Assembly: GCA_965227215.1 (NCBI GenBank)
Contig: OZ245729.1
Location: 1,798,001-1,862,000, forward strand
DNA: 64,000 nt
Origin: Gracilimonas sp965227215
Lineage (GTDB): Bacteria; Bacteroidota; Rhodothermia; Balneolales; Balneolaceae
Reading direction: 5' to 3'
A program made the position numbers and the translations under genes. The notes beneath the pieces are model-generated. The model ran no database searches and was not told where the DNA came from. It saw only the letters and a program-made list of their open reading frames with translations. Positions 24,851 to 34,198 of this stretch are shown in pieces; the first letter of the stretch is position 1; each line of letters opens with the position of its first letter.

Positions 24851-26086
24851 TTATTGGGTTAATGGCTTTCTCGAAATCGGAAGCGTCATACACCGGGCTC
24901 CGCCCCGGCCGCGGCACAGCTCATGCCCCTGAAAGCTGATGGCTATTTTCTGCCCGGCTTTTGGGGTGAAGCTTTCTTTGCCATATTCTTCGATAAACTC
25001 AAACTGGTTCATCAGGTCATAACCGTGATCCACCAACGTGTTAAAGGTATTGGTATTTCGCTCGTATCCTACAATTATGCCGGGAGCCAAAGCAAAAACA
25101 TTTGCACCATCGGTCCACTGTTCTCGGAACTGATTGGTTCGATCTTCTCCGCCACACTTGATGAAATTAAAGTCTCTTCCGGTTTCTTCTTCCAGCGCTG
25201 ATTGCAACGAGCCCCTCATTTCGGTCTTGATGGAATTCCCATCTTTAAACAAGGCAACAACATTATTCTTCTGTTCTAAGATGGCTGGCGGAAACACGAC
25301 GCACTCGCTTTCATCTGCAAAAGTAAAGATCGTATCCAGGTGCATAGAAGAACGCTGCTTGGGGATATCCACCGCCAACACCGTTTCCACTCCGCTGTTC
25401 AAAAGCCCTTCGGTTCCTTTCATCAGTCCGCTGAAGGAAGTACGCTCACTCATACCAATGAGTACAAGCTTGTCGGAAACCACAAGAACGTCACCGCCTT
25501 CTATGGACTGATGCCCGGATATTTTTATAGCGCGTTCTCTTATGCTTTCAAACAAAGGATGAAACTCTACCAAGGTTTCCATAAGCAACGACTCTCGTAA
25601 ACGAGCTTTTTTTGCTGCTCGTGAAATGAGGATATTTTCTCCTACAACAGCAGCTAAATCTCGTGTAAAAAGTAAGTTTGGAGAAGGATTCAAAGAAAAC
25701 CCTTGCGAGCGCTCCAAATATCCCTGAGTCACAAAAACCAGCAGTTCTTTAGGGTCCAGTTTACGAAGTTCCTTTTCCACTACATGCAGGTTTTCTTCCG
25801 GGAACTCTTTTATTAGCTGTTCAATGAAAAACAGCCGGGCATCTTCATTCTTAAATACTTCTGTTAAAAGGTCCAGAATTTCGATCACATTTCCGTTAGC
25901 GGGCATGGCGGTTTTAAAAACCTCCAGCATATCCAGGTGCTCAATTCTGGCATCTTCCTCAAAGATGATGTCGTCGAACAACAGTTCATCTTTAAGTTCG
26001 GGATTTACAAGAGAGACTTCGTGCCCGGGGGTGTGAACGATTACTCCCTGAAGGTGACCTATTTCTGAAGAAACATTTATATCCAT
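24851..26086 (-). CDS. arcA: Arginine deiminase
   Basis: The likely start is ATG 26086 (MDINVSSEIGHLQGVIVHTP); a frame from 26143 adds 19 poorly conserved residues. The family motifs are present: FTRDLAAVVGENILIS, SIEGGDVLVV (Asp), SSMHLDTIFTF (His), and the active-site cysteine in CRGRGGARCMTLPIS near the C-terminus. It hydrolyses L-arginine to citrulline and ammonia, usually in the ADI pathway with ArcB and ArcC. No arcB, arcC or arginine transporter is nearby, so it may serve pH homeostasis or feed citrulline elsewhere. Confidence 0.95.
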   Translation of the reverse strand: MDINVSSEIGHLQGVIVHTPGHEVSLVNPELKDELLFDDIIFEEDARIEHLDMLEVFKTAMPANGNVIEILDLLTEVFKNEDARLFFIEQLIKEFPEENLHVVEKELRKLDPKELLVFVTQGYLERSQGFSLNPSPNLLFTRDLAAVVGENILISRAAKKARLRESLLMETLVEFHPLFESIRERAIKISGHQSIEGGDVLVVSDKLVLIGMSERTSFSGLMKGTEGLLNSGVETVLAVDIPKQRSSMHLDTIFTFADESECVVFPPAILEQKNNVVALFKDGNSIKTEMRGSLQSALEEETGRDFNFIKCGGEDRTNQFREQWTDGANVFALAPGIIVGYERNTNTFNTLVDHGYDLMNQFEFIEEYGKESFTPKAGQKIAISFQGHELCRGRGGARCMTLPISRKPLTQ

Positions 26087-26205
26087 AAAGTGGTTGAATG
26101 GTTGATTGTCGGAGACATCAAATATAACGGTTACAAACGGCATTTATAAGAAGTAATTGGCTGAGTGAATCAATATCTTGACGGCCAAGCAAATGAATTG
26201 AGAGT

Positions 26206-27060
26206 ATGACTTCAAAGACAGAAATAGAATCGTTGCTTTTTTTAATGGATGATCCTGATCCGTTCGTACAACAAAGTGTAGAGAGCAGGCTCCGGGAACT
26301 TGGAGAGAAAGCAGTGCCTTTACTTGATGAGTATCGTTCGGAAATAAGTGGAGAAGATGAGAAAAACCGGGTAAATGATGTTATTCATAAACTCACTTTT
26401 GACACTCTTGAATCTGACTTTATCGAGCTTCTCGAAAATGGTATTAAAACCCGAAAGTCGCTCGAAACCGCCATTTTTACCCTTGCTCGTTTTGGTAATC
26501 CAACACTAAGGATTTCAGAATATCAAAAGAAGCTGGACCATTTTGCTCAAATGATTGAGCCACAGATTAAGTACAAGCTTGATGAAAAACGCAAGATGAA
26601 GCGCATGCTCAAATTTATCTTTGAAGACCTGAACTTTCGGGGAGATACGGAGTCCTATCACGCACCCGGAAATTGTTTCTTAAATCAAGTAATAGACCGC
26701 CGAAAAGGATTGCCCATTTCATTGAGCCTGATTGTCATGTTTATAGCCCGCCGGCTTGAGATGCCCTTTTTCGGAATTAACATGCCCATACATTTTATGC
26801 TGAATTACGTGGGAGACAAAGAAGAACTTTTAATCGATCCTTATGACGACGGCGCCATCGTTACTTACGATCAGTGCTATTTCTTTTTGAAGAAAAACAA
26901 CATCGATCCCCGTCCCGAACATTTTCAGATAGCTACAAACCTGGATGTTGTTTTACGATGTATTAGAAATCTCATCCACAGTTATGAACGGCAAGAAGAG
27001 CCTGAACGAGTTGAAGACCTTCGCAAACTGCTGAACGTAACAGAAATGTATCTGGACTGA
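26206..27060 (+). CDS. SirB1-family transglutaminase-like protein
   Basis: A 284-residue cytoplasmic protein. The C-terminal half carries the SirB1 signature (SYHAPGNCFLNQVIDRRKG, PISLSLIVMFIARR, MPIHFMLNY) with Cys and His in transglutaminase-like positions; the HEAT-like N-terminus (FVQQSVESRLRELGEKAVP) is helical. In other bacteria such proteins are linked to quinone or repair loci, but no reaction is established. It is followed 3 bp later by DUF3052. Confidence 0.9.
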   Translation: MTSKTEIESLLFLMDDPDPFVQQSVESRLRELGEKAVPLLDEYRSEISGEDEKNRVNDVIHKLTFDTLESDFIELLENGIKTRKSLETAIFTLARFGNPTLRISEYQKKLDHFAQMIEPQIKYKLDEKRKMKRMLKFIFEDLNFRGDTESYHAPGNCFLNQVIDRRKGLPISLSLIVMFIARRLEMPFFGINMPIHFMLNYVGDKEELLIDPYDDGAIVTYDQCYFFLKKNNIDPRPEHFQIATNLDVVLRCIRNLIHSYERQEEPERVEDLRKLLNVTEMYLD

Positions 27061-27063
27061 CCA

Positions 27064-27471
27064 GTGACCGGCTATTCAGGAACTCCACTCCTGAAGAAAC
27101 TGGGCATCAAGCCCGGTTATGCTGTCCTGCTTGTTAACCCTCCGGACTATTTTCAGAAATTATTAGGCCCTCTTCCTGAACAGGCTCGGTTTATTGAAAT
27201 TAACCATACAGCACCGCTTCCTTTCATTCATGTATTTTGCAGGAATGAAGAAGAGTTGCACAATTTTGTTCCTCCACTAAAAGAAAAGTTGGCGAAAGAC
27301 GGGAGCCTTTGGATTTCCTGGATTAAGAAATCATCCAGGCTTGATACAAATATCACCGGAAATGAAGTGCGCTTTCTGGGCCTTCAAATTGGCCTGGTTG
27401 ATGTAAAGATATGTGCCGTTGATGATGACTGGTCAGCTCTTAAATTTATGTGCTGCAAAGAGGACCGCTAA
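27064..27471 (+). CDS. DUF3052-family protein
   Basis: This 135-residue protein begins with a GTG start (VTGYSGTPLLKKLGIKPG) and has the family's conserved body (DGSLWISWIKKSSR, NEVRFLGLQIGLVDVKICAVDDDWSALKF). The function of DUF3052 is not known to me. It is 3 bp downstream of the SirB1-like gene, so the two are probably co-transcribed; its stop overlaps the convergent kinase gene. Confidence 0.92.
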   Translation: MTGYSGTPLLKKLGIKPGYAVLLVNPPDYFQKLLGPLPEQARFIEINHTAPLPFIHVFCRNEEELHNFVPPLKEKLAKDGSLWISWIKKSSRLDTNITGNEVRFLGLQIGLVDVKICAVDDDWSALKFMCCKEDR

Positions 27472-28940
27472 TCTGTAGCTTTACCGGAAGGAAACTTAAA
27501 AATGTATTCGGCCCCGCCAATTTCTCTGTTTATTACCTCCATACTGGCCTTTAAGCGAGATGCAAAAGCATTGATAAGCACAGCGCCCAAGCCCTCATCT
27601 TGCTGTTTCTCCATTCCGGTTGGTAAACCCGGGCCATTATCTGAGACTATCAGCACAATGTCATCCCCAATCGCCTTCAATCTTATGCGAAGTTCTCCAC
27701 GCTTGCCTTTACTGAATGCATGTTTGTAAGCGTTAACCACCAGTTCATTGATCAGAAGGCCACACGGAATCACTCTTTCTGTTTCCAGTAGAACTTCTTC
27801 CATCTCAAATTTGAGTTCAACATCTTCTTTATAATCCGTAAAGGTTTTGTGAATAGCCTCTACTAAATCTCTGATGTACGTATTAAGCTTTATTTTTGAA
27901 AGAGACTCTGTTTTATACAGTTTTTCGTGCACCAATGCCACAGATTGAATGCGAGCCTGAGTGTCCTGTAATACTATTTTAGCTTCCTGGTTTTCCGTAT
28001 TTCCTTCCTGGAGATGAATAAGGCCTGACACAATAGCCAAACTGTTTTTTACCCGGTGGTGAATTTCCCTTAGCAGCTCTTCTTTTTGCTCAAGGTTAGC
28101 TTGAATCGTTTTTGTCTTGCTCTTCACACTTCGCTTTAGGCTGGCTACCCAACCCAAAACCATTATTATTAAAAGCACACAGGCGCCTGCAATCAAATAG
28201 AGGTAAAACTGGGGAATACCTTGAAAAACCAGGTCTTCTGGCGTTCGCAGAAACAACTTAAAGGTTCGCACCTTAGGAAACTCCGGGTTGTACTCTGTTA
28301 CGACCCCTTTTACAGAAATTTTATCACCAACGCCCAAAACATCGAAGTCAAAATCGTCAAACATGCTGTGGAAATTTGACACATACACCATCATACTTTT
28401 AGATGCCCCTTCCGAAGAAATGCGTACATACTTGCCATTAAATGTGCTCCCCTTTTCAATCACCTTTCCTTCCCCTTCAGCCAGCATGCCGAGATATTTT
28501 TCCGGCGATTCAATGACCTCTGATAATGGACGCACCTTTATTGATGAAGCCGTTTTAAAAACCTGATAAGACTCAATATGAACTTCGGCAAGTCCATTAT
28601 ATCGTTCTATTTTACCGGTAGCCACCACGCTGTCTCCCACCTCGAACGGGGTTTCTATCTCCATCGCAAAAACCGACATGCCGGCAGAATCATTTTGAAT
28701 GAATGCCTGCAGATAATGCTCATGAAGCAAGCCGGTTTCAATATTTGCAATACCGGTTATGCTTACTTCTTCCCCAAAATAATCCAGCGTGTTATCACTA
28801 TTTGTATCGGACCGGATTTCAGAAAAAGTCCAAAAAGATGGCGGGCCGGTCTGTGCAACTGTCTCAGCACTGAAAAAAACCAAAGATACTACAGAAGCCC
28901 AAAAAATACACTTAAGGCAAGCACCAATATTTTCAATCAT
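27468..28940 (-). CDS. HisKA_2 sensor kinase with predicted OB-fold periplasmic domains
   Basis: A 490-residue protein with an N-terminal signal/anchor, a periplasmic region of about 210 residues that looks like two tandem OB-fold modules (VSITGIANIETG to VVATGKIERYNGLAEVH, then LAEGEGKVIEKG to ISVKGVVTEY), one membrane helix (about 245-265), HisKA_2 with EIHHRVKNSLAIV (His294/His295) and an HATPase domain (INELVVNAYKHAF, DNGPGLP). OB-folds in a sensor position are unusual for this kinase family; they could bind peptides, oligosaccharides or nucleic acids. No response regulator is adjacent. Confidence 0.9.
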   Translation of the reverse strand: MIENIGACLKCIFWASVVSLVFFSAETVAQTGPPSFWTFSEIRSDTNSDNTLDYFGEEVSITGIANIETGLLHEHYLQAFIQNDSAGMSVFAMEIETPFEVGDSVVATGKIERYNGLAEVHIESYQVFKTASSIKVRPLSEVIESPEKYLGMLAEGEGKVIEKGSTFNGKYVRISSEGASKSMMVYVSNFHSMFDDFDFDVLGVGDKISVKGVVTEYNPEFPKVRTFKLFLRTPEDLVFQGIPQFYLYLIAGACVLLIIMVLGWVASLKRSVKSKTKTIQANLEQKEELLREIHHRVKNSLAIVSGLIHLQEGNTENQEAKIVLQDTQARIQSVALVHEKLYKTESLSKIKLNTYIRDLVEAIHKTFTDYKEDVELKFEMEEVLLETERVIPCGLLINELVVNAYKHAFSKGKRGELRIRLKAIGDDIVLIVSDNGPGLPTGMEKQQDEGLGAVLINAFASRLKASMEVINREIGGAEYIFKFPSGKATD

Positions 28941-29069
28941 TATCTACATAAAAAAAGTTGACCTAAAGCTGAAGAACTCGTTTTGCCCTTCCTATTATTT
29001 ATCAAAATAAAACTTTCGAACTTATATCAATAATATATTTATCACTTTATCGGCTTTTATGAGCTGAGT

Positions 29070-30770
29070 TCAAATCTTCCTCACTACCGCCCACACAAAG
29101 ATACAGCCACCAAGTAAAAACCCGATTCCAGTTCCCATATTGAAGAAGAAGATTTGTCCCAGTCCATAGAGAAAAAAGAAAATGGCTAGCAGCGACATTA
29201 CAATATTAACTATCTGAGGAAGCAACCGGTCGGTCGTGTAGTTGCCCTCCCGGTATCCCGCCCAGCTGCCCATTGGGGTTACTTTGGCATAGAACTTTTT
29301 GAGCGTCTCTTCAGATTCCGGCTTCGTCACAAAGGTAGCAATCAACCATATTACTGTTGAGAATGTGGTTGTGAATATCATGCTTCCCGAAAAATCGTAC
29401 CCCATTTGATTCGAAAATACAGCACCAATAAAAGCAGCTATCATTGCGGAAATTTCACTCCACGCATTTATTCGCCACCAAAACCACCGCAGTAAAAGCA
29501 CCCCTCCGATTCCTGCACTTAGAGAAAGAATAAATTCCCACCCTCCCGAAACGGAGTCAAAGTAGTAGGAGACACCAACGCCCAGAGCAGCCATTAATAA
29601 AGTAGCAACCCGAGAAATAAATACATAGTGGTTCTGAGCCTTCTCTTTGTTTTCAAACTCATCTTCGGGTTTTATAAACCGTTTATAGAAATCATTTACT
29701 ACATAGGAAGTTCCCCAGTTCAACTGTGTAGAAATGGTTGAAACAAATGCAGAGAGAAAAGCCACCATCAATAAACCCATCCAGCCAACGGGAAGGACCT
29801 CAAGCATCATCAGCGGATAGCCGGTTTCCGGGTCTTCGAGCCCCGGAAATACCACCAACGCCACCAGCCCGACCAAAATCCACGGCCAGGGACGAACGGC
29901 ATACATCAGAATATTGAACAATAAAGTTCCTCCCACTGCATTTTTCTCATCTTTAGCTGAAAACATGCGTTGGGCAATATAACCGCCACCACCGGGTTCA
30001 GCCCCGGGATACCATGCCGCCCACCAGTTCATTCCTAACCAGATAAAAGCTGTAGTAAGAGCTATTTCAGGGTTAGTGAATGGATTGAAACTCAGAATGT
30101 CATAATTGGCAACATTACCAAGCTGTGATTTCAGCTCTGATAAACCGCCCACATGATCTACAGAAAAATAAGCCAGTGCGATTGTACCTGCCATCGCCAG
30201 AATAAACTGGACAAAATCTGTTACCATCACCCCCCACAAACCGGATATCGCTATATATATTGCAATCAGTCCGTACAGAACCAATATCGCAACCCACTGG
30301 TCGGCTCCGGTTACTACCGTAAGAATTTTGGCCATCCCCACAGTTACCCATCCCATTATTATACAGTTGAATGGAAAGGCAAAGTAAAGAGCCCTGAATC
30401 CCCGAAGAAAACTCGCCGGCTTACCTCCATACCGAAGCTCAATAAACTCAACATCCGTTAGTACGTCTGCCCGCTTCCATAGCTTGGCGTAAATAAAAAC
30501 GGTGACTATACCCGAAATCATCCAGTTCCACCAAAACCAGTTCCCGGCTATTCCCTGCTTGGCCACAATCCCTGTGATTGCGAGAGGTGTATCAGCGGCG
30601 AATGTTGTAGCCACCATCGAAACCCCAACCAACCACCAAGGCAGGTTTTTTCCTCCGGCAAAAAAATCATCCAGAGATTCTTGCCCTCTAACCTTGGCTG
30701 CCCACGCAACGGCTATCATTAAAAGAATATATCCGGCAACAACAATATAGTCTGCAGTCTCAAAAGGCAT
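29070..30770 (-). CDS. Sodium:solute symporter (SSS family)
   Basis: This 566-residue protein has about 13-14 predicted membrane helices. The SSS features include DDFFAGGKNLPWWLVG and VSMVATTFAADTPLAITG at the N-terminus and FVSTISTQLNWGTSYVVND (Na2-site helix). It should import a small solute with Na+. The substrate cannot be named; the closest impression is the large, uncharacterised Bacteroidota clade of this family. It is transcribed alone. Confidence 0.94.
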   Translation of the reverse strand: MPFETADYIVVAGYILLMIAVAWAAKVRGQESLDDFFAGGKNLPWWLVGVSMVATTFAADTPLAITGIVAKQGIAGNWFWWNWMISGIVTVFIYAKLWKRADVLTDVEFIELRYGGKPASFLRGFRALYFAFPFNCIIMGWVTVGMAKILTVVTGADQWVAILVLYGLIAIYIAISGLWGVMVTDFVQFILAMAGTIALAYFSVDHVGGLSELKSQLGNVANYDILSFNPFTNPEIALTTAFIWLGMNWWAAWYPGAEPGGGGYIAQRMFSAKDEKNAVGGTLLFNILMYAVRPWPWILVGLVALVVFPGLEDPETGYPLMMLEVLPVGWMGLLMVAFLSAFVSTISTQLNWGTSYVVNDFYKRFIKPEDEFENKEKAQNHYVFISRVATLLMAALGVGVSYYFDSVSGGWEFILSLSAGIGGVLLLRWFWWRINAWSEISAMIAAFIGAVFSNQMGYDFSGSMIFTTTFSTVIWLIATFVTKPESEETLKKFYAKVTPMGSWAGYREGNYTTDRLLPQIVNIVMSLLAIFFFLYGLGQIFFFNMGTGIGFLLGGCIFVWAVVRKI

Positions 30771-30975
30771 ATACTAGTTTTAGTTTAGGATTATGTGGGA
30801 CTGAATTTAGGGAGTATAATCAAAAAAAATTGGTGTTTATTGCTTCTTATAAGATGTGCATCAGGCTTTTTATTAAATATTGTTTAAATGTTGGACTTAT
30901 TTCCCATGTTCTGTTATTGTAACAATTAAGGCAATGACTATTGTACATACTTTAGGGATACAGTTTAGCACATAA

Positions 30976-32730
30976 ATGGATACTAACGGCAGTTTTGCAA
31001 AAAGCTCTTTCAGGCGGCTCCACATAGACAGAAAGATGATCGGGATTCTCGTCGTTTTTACTGTCCTGGGGATTTTTCTGACTATATCGGTTATAGTAGC
31101 CACTAATACGCTTTCCGGACTCAGGGGATACTCAACCTTTCAGGTAAACTGGACAGAAGCACGTAAAGATGCTTCATTCCAACTTCTCAATTATATCAGT
31201 TCGGGAGCGGATACTTATCTGACCGGATTTGAAAACGCATTTCAGTTAATTGATAATGCTACAAGTATCCGCCATGAGCTAAAAGCTGAGGATATCGATT
31301 ATGCTTATCTAAGGGAATTATTTATTCAAAGTCATACCATGCCTGATGACATTGATGATATGATCAGCACTTACCAGTGGTTTCACTCTTTCGGGGACTT
31401 TCAAATTGCTATTCAAGAATGGGTGGATTCGGATGAGACTATGAGGGAGATGCAGAAGTTAGCCGATGATGCTCAAGCACTTATCAATACAAATTCACTA
31501 ACAGCCGACCGCCGGCAAGCACTTACAAATGAAGTTTTAGTTCTGGATGAGAAGCTGAGAGAATCAAAACTTAGACTGTCTGCAGCTCTTTCTTCCGGAA
31601 CACAGTTTTTAACTTTCATTCTACTCTGGATTGCTGTTTCCCTTGGGCTGATTTTATTAACGACCGGCGGTATGCTGTCTTTTCGGTTTCTGAAGAGCAT
31701 TAAAAACTGGGAAAGAGAAATCGAAATTAATGAGCAGAAGTATCGGTCGCTATATGAACAAAACCCTAATGCCGTTTTTTCATTATCCAGAGAGGGACAC
31801 CTGATTTCTGCCAACCAGGTATTCGAAAAAGCTGTAGGTATGCGGGCAGAAGCTTTAAAAGGATCTACAATAGACCGGTTCGTAAAAAAATCAGATATCA
31901 AAAAACTGCAGTTTCATTTTTACCGCACGCTGGAGGGCAAACCACAACATTATGAGACCGCAGTAGTTCTGAAAAACTCGGACCCCATGTATGTTGAGGT
32001 TACAAATTTACCTATGGTGGTGGATAGAGAAATTATCGGTGTATATGGCATTGCCCGTGATATTACCTATAGAAAGGAAGCTGAACTAAAAATAAAAGAG
32101 CAGTTGAAAGAGAAAACTCACCTGATCGCAGAGGTTCATGATAGGGTGAAAAATAATCTCGCTTTAGTATCCAGCCTGATACAGCTTCAACAGAATCTTT
32201 CAAAAAAGCCAAGTACCGGAAGCTTCTTCGAGAATACGATTTCCCGAATCCACTCTATGGCAATGGTTCATGAAAGATTGTACCAAAATGAAACTTTTTC
32301 ATCCATCAGAATGGATGAATATGTAAATGAGCTTTTGGATGCCGTTCAACGCAAATATGCATCTTCCGCATCCAACATTCAGCTAATAACAAAAACTGAA
32401 CCGGTCACTTTAAGCATCAAAGAGTCTATCCCTGCCGGGCTGCTGCTTAATGAGCTTTTGGTCAATGCTTTTAAGCATGGCGTAACTGAAGGTAATAGTA
32501 AAATTGAAGTTGCTCTATTTCAGAAAGATGATGAAGTCGTTATCAGGGTTTCTGATGAAGGCCCCGGCCTACACAAAGATTTTGATCTTAATCAGTCCGA
32601 AACCTTGGGTATGACATTGATTTCGGTATTAATCAGGCAGCTGAATGCCGATTGTCAACTGCTTCAACAGCAGGGCACATCGTTTACAATTCGGTTCAAA
32701 AGTGAAGAACTGCTTTCCAAGACAGGCTGA
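30976..32730 (+). CDS. Membrane PAS histidine kinase, HisKA_2 with altered H-box
   Basis: A 584-residue protein: membrane helix (about 20-42), extracytoplasmic sensor (about 43-205), second helix (about 210-232), PAS domain (about 250-365), HisKA_2 and HATPase (LLLNELLVNAFKHGV; DEGPGLH). The H-box reads AEVHDRVKNNLALV: His388 is kept, but the residue next to Arg, usually His, is Asp389. In HWE-type relatives the His directly before Arg is the phospho-acceptor, so autophosphorylation may be altered. No regulator lies adjacent. Confidence 0.91.
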   Translation: MDTNGSFAKSSFRRLHIDRKMIGILVVFTVLGIFLTISVIVATNTLSGLRGYSTFQVNWTEARKDASFQLLNYISSGADTYLTGFENAFQLIDNATSIRHELKAEDIDYAYLRELFIQSHTMPDDIDDMISTYQWFHSFGDFQIAIQEWVDSDETMREMQKLADDAQALINTNSLTADRRQALTNEVLVLDEKLRESKLRLSAALSSGTQFLTFILLWIAVSLGLILLTTGGMLSFRFLKSIKNWEREIEINEQKYRSLYEQNPNAVFSLSREGHLISANQVFEKAVGMRAEALKGSTIDRFVKKSDIKKLQFHFYRTLEGKPQHYETAVVLKNSDPMYVEVTNLPMVVDREIIGVYGIARDITYRKEAELKIKEQLKEKTHLIAEVHDRVKNNLALVSSLIQLQQNLSKKPSTGSFFENTISRIHSMAMVHERLYQNETFSSIRMDEYVNELLDAVQRKYASSASNIQLITKTEPVTLSIKESIPAGLLLNELLVNAFKHGVTEGNSKIEVALFQKDDEVVIRVSDEGPGLHKDFDLNQSETLGMTLISVLIRQLNADCQLLQQQGTSFTIRFKSEELLSKTG

Positions 32731-32806
32731 GCTGTCTCACAAATTCTTTCTCTAAAATCGGTGTTTCAGGGAAGAGTATCACAGAAAAATTTAGTTTCTT
32801 CTGTCT

Positions 32807-33676
32807 ATGAAAAGAAATCTGCCATATCACCTGGGTTGTACAGTCTGGAGTTTACCGGAGTGGAAAGGTAATTTCTTTACTGATACCGCACAGCCTGATC
32901 AATTTCTCACTCAGTATTCTTCTGTATTCAATTCCGTAGAAGGGAACACAACGTTTTATAATATCCCATCTACTCAGACTATTGCTAAATGGGGGCTCCA
33001 AACCCCGAAAGGATTTAAGTTCTGCTTCAAGTTTCCCAAAAGCCTTACACATGACCGACAGTTACTTGACGTAGAATATGACGCATTACAATTTGTAAAG
33101 TTATTCGAGTCGATCAGAGAAAAAACCGGGCCTTTTATGATTCAATTTCCTGAGAGTTTTGGCCCACAGGATTTGTATAAACTGGAGAATCTGTTCTCTA
33201 TTTTGCCCAAAACGTTTAGCTATAGCGTTGAAGTCCGTCATCGTGATTTTTTTGATCACGGAAAGCATGAACGAAACCTTACTTCTCTGTTGAAAAGCTA
33301 TGATGTGGATCGGGTTATATTTGACACCCGGAAACTTCATTCAGTCAAAGCAACCAAATCTTCTATAGCCGAAGCTCAGAAGAAAAAGCCCAAAGTGCCC
33401 GTTCGGTTCGATACCACGGGGGCACGCCCCGTGTTAAGATATGTGGGGACAAATGATGTTCTAAATAACGAACCCTATCTCAAAGAATGGGCCATCATTG
33501 TAGCTGAGTGGATTGACGAAGGACTTCACCCCTACGTTTTTATCCATGCTCCAAACAAAGTTGATCAGCCCAAACTATGCCAACATTTTCACAAGCTGCT
33601 ATCTCGGTTGATTGAGGTTCCTCCTCTCCCAGAGTGGCCTGTTAACAAACAAGATAAACAGCTCGGTCTGTTCTGA
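32807..33676 (+). CDS. DUF72-family TIM-barrel protein
   Basis: This 289-residue protein has the DUF72 pattern: GCTVWSLPEWKGNFFT, YSSVFNSVEGNTTFYNIPS, FCFKFPKSLTHDR, and the C-terminal HAPNKVDQPKL. DUF72 proteins are TIM-barrel-like with no settled reaction. It ends exactly one base before the stop codon of the convergent DksA-like gene, so the two transcripts must overlap. Confidence 0.94.
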   Translation: MKRNLPYHLGCTVWSLPEWKGNFFTDTAQPDQFLTQYSSVFNSVEGNTTFYNIPSTQTIAKWGLQTPKGFKFCFKFPKSLTHDRQLLDVEYDALQFVKLFESIREKTGPFMIQFPESFGPQDLYKLENLFSILPKTFSYSVEVRHRDFFDHGKHERNLTSLLKSYDVDRVIFDTRKLHSVKATKSSIAEAQKKKPKVPVRFDTTGARPVLRYVGTNDVLNNEPYLKEWAIIVAEWIDEGLHPYVFIHAPNKVDQPKLCQHFHKLLSRLIEVPPLPEWPVNKQDKQLGLF

Positions 33677-34117
33677 TTAAGCCGGCTCACTTACATTAAT
33701 CCCTGTGTTGGCTTCCATATTATTAGCTGACTTTACCGCTTCCACACTGTAGCGGGCATGCGGCTTAACCTCAAGGCGCTCTTTCTTGATAGGATCGCCG
33801 GTTACATCACAGATTCCGTAGTTGCCTACTTCTATCCTGGAGTGTGCCATCTTTATTTCTTTTATTTTCTCCTTTTGCTTCTCGATCATGGAATAGTACT
33901 TCTCTCGTTCTTCCTCTGAAGAAGCAATATTTCCCTGGTGGTGGGCTGATGATGAAGTTGTGTCGTTTAGCTTATTTTCAATTTCTTTTAATCGGGCTTC
34001 AAACGAACTTATTTTTTCTTTGGCATCTGCCAACTCTTCGTTTAGCCGCTCTTTAAAATGTTCAAGTTCTTCTGCTGTAAAAGGCGAGTTGTTTACCGGT
34101 GCTTCTTGCTTTGCCAT
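33677..34117 (-). CDS. TraR/DksA-family protein with a cysteine-poor finger
   Basis: This 146-residue protein has a coiled-coil N-terminus (about 10-90) and a C-terminal DksA-type finger region YGICDVTGDPIKKERL then PHARYSVEA. Only one of the four zinc cysteines remains; the others are Thr, Ser and Ala. The VTGDPI/PHA pattern is the usual form in Bacteroidota-type DksA proteins, so the loss is probably ancestral. The family acts on RNA polymerase through the secondary channel with ppGpp; activity here is inferred. The stop directly abuts the DUF72 stop. Confidence 0.9.
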   Translation of the reverse strand: MAKQEAPVNNSPFTAEELEHFKERLNEELADAKEKISSFEARLKEIENKLNDTTSSSAHHQGNIASSEEEREKYYSMIEKQKEKIKEIKMAHSRIEVGNYGICDVTGDPIKKERLEVKPHARYSVEAVKSANNMEANTGINVSEPA

Positions 34118-34198
34118 GTTACTCTCTCGTTTTATTCAACTTTGTTCAGTTACTAAACGAGATAAGTCTTTTTAGCATTTCAATGCCATGTGCAGCTA

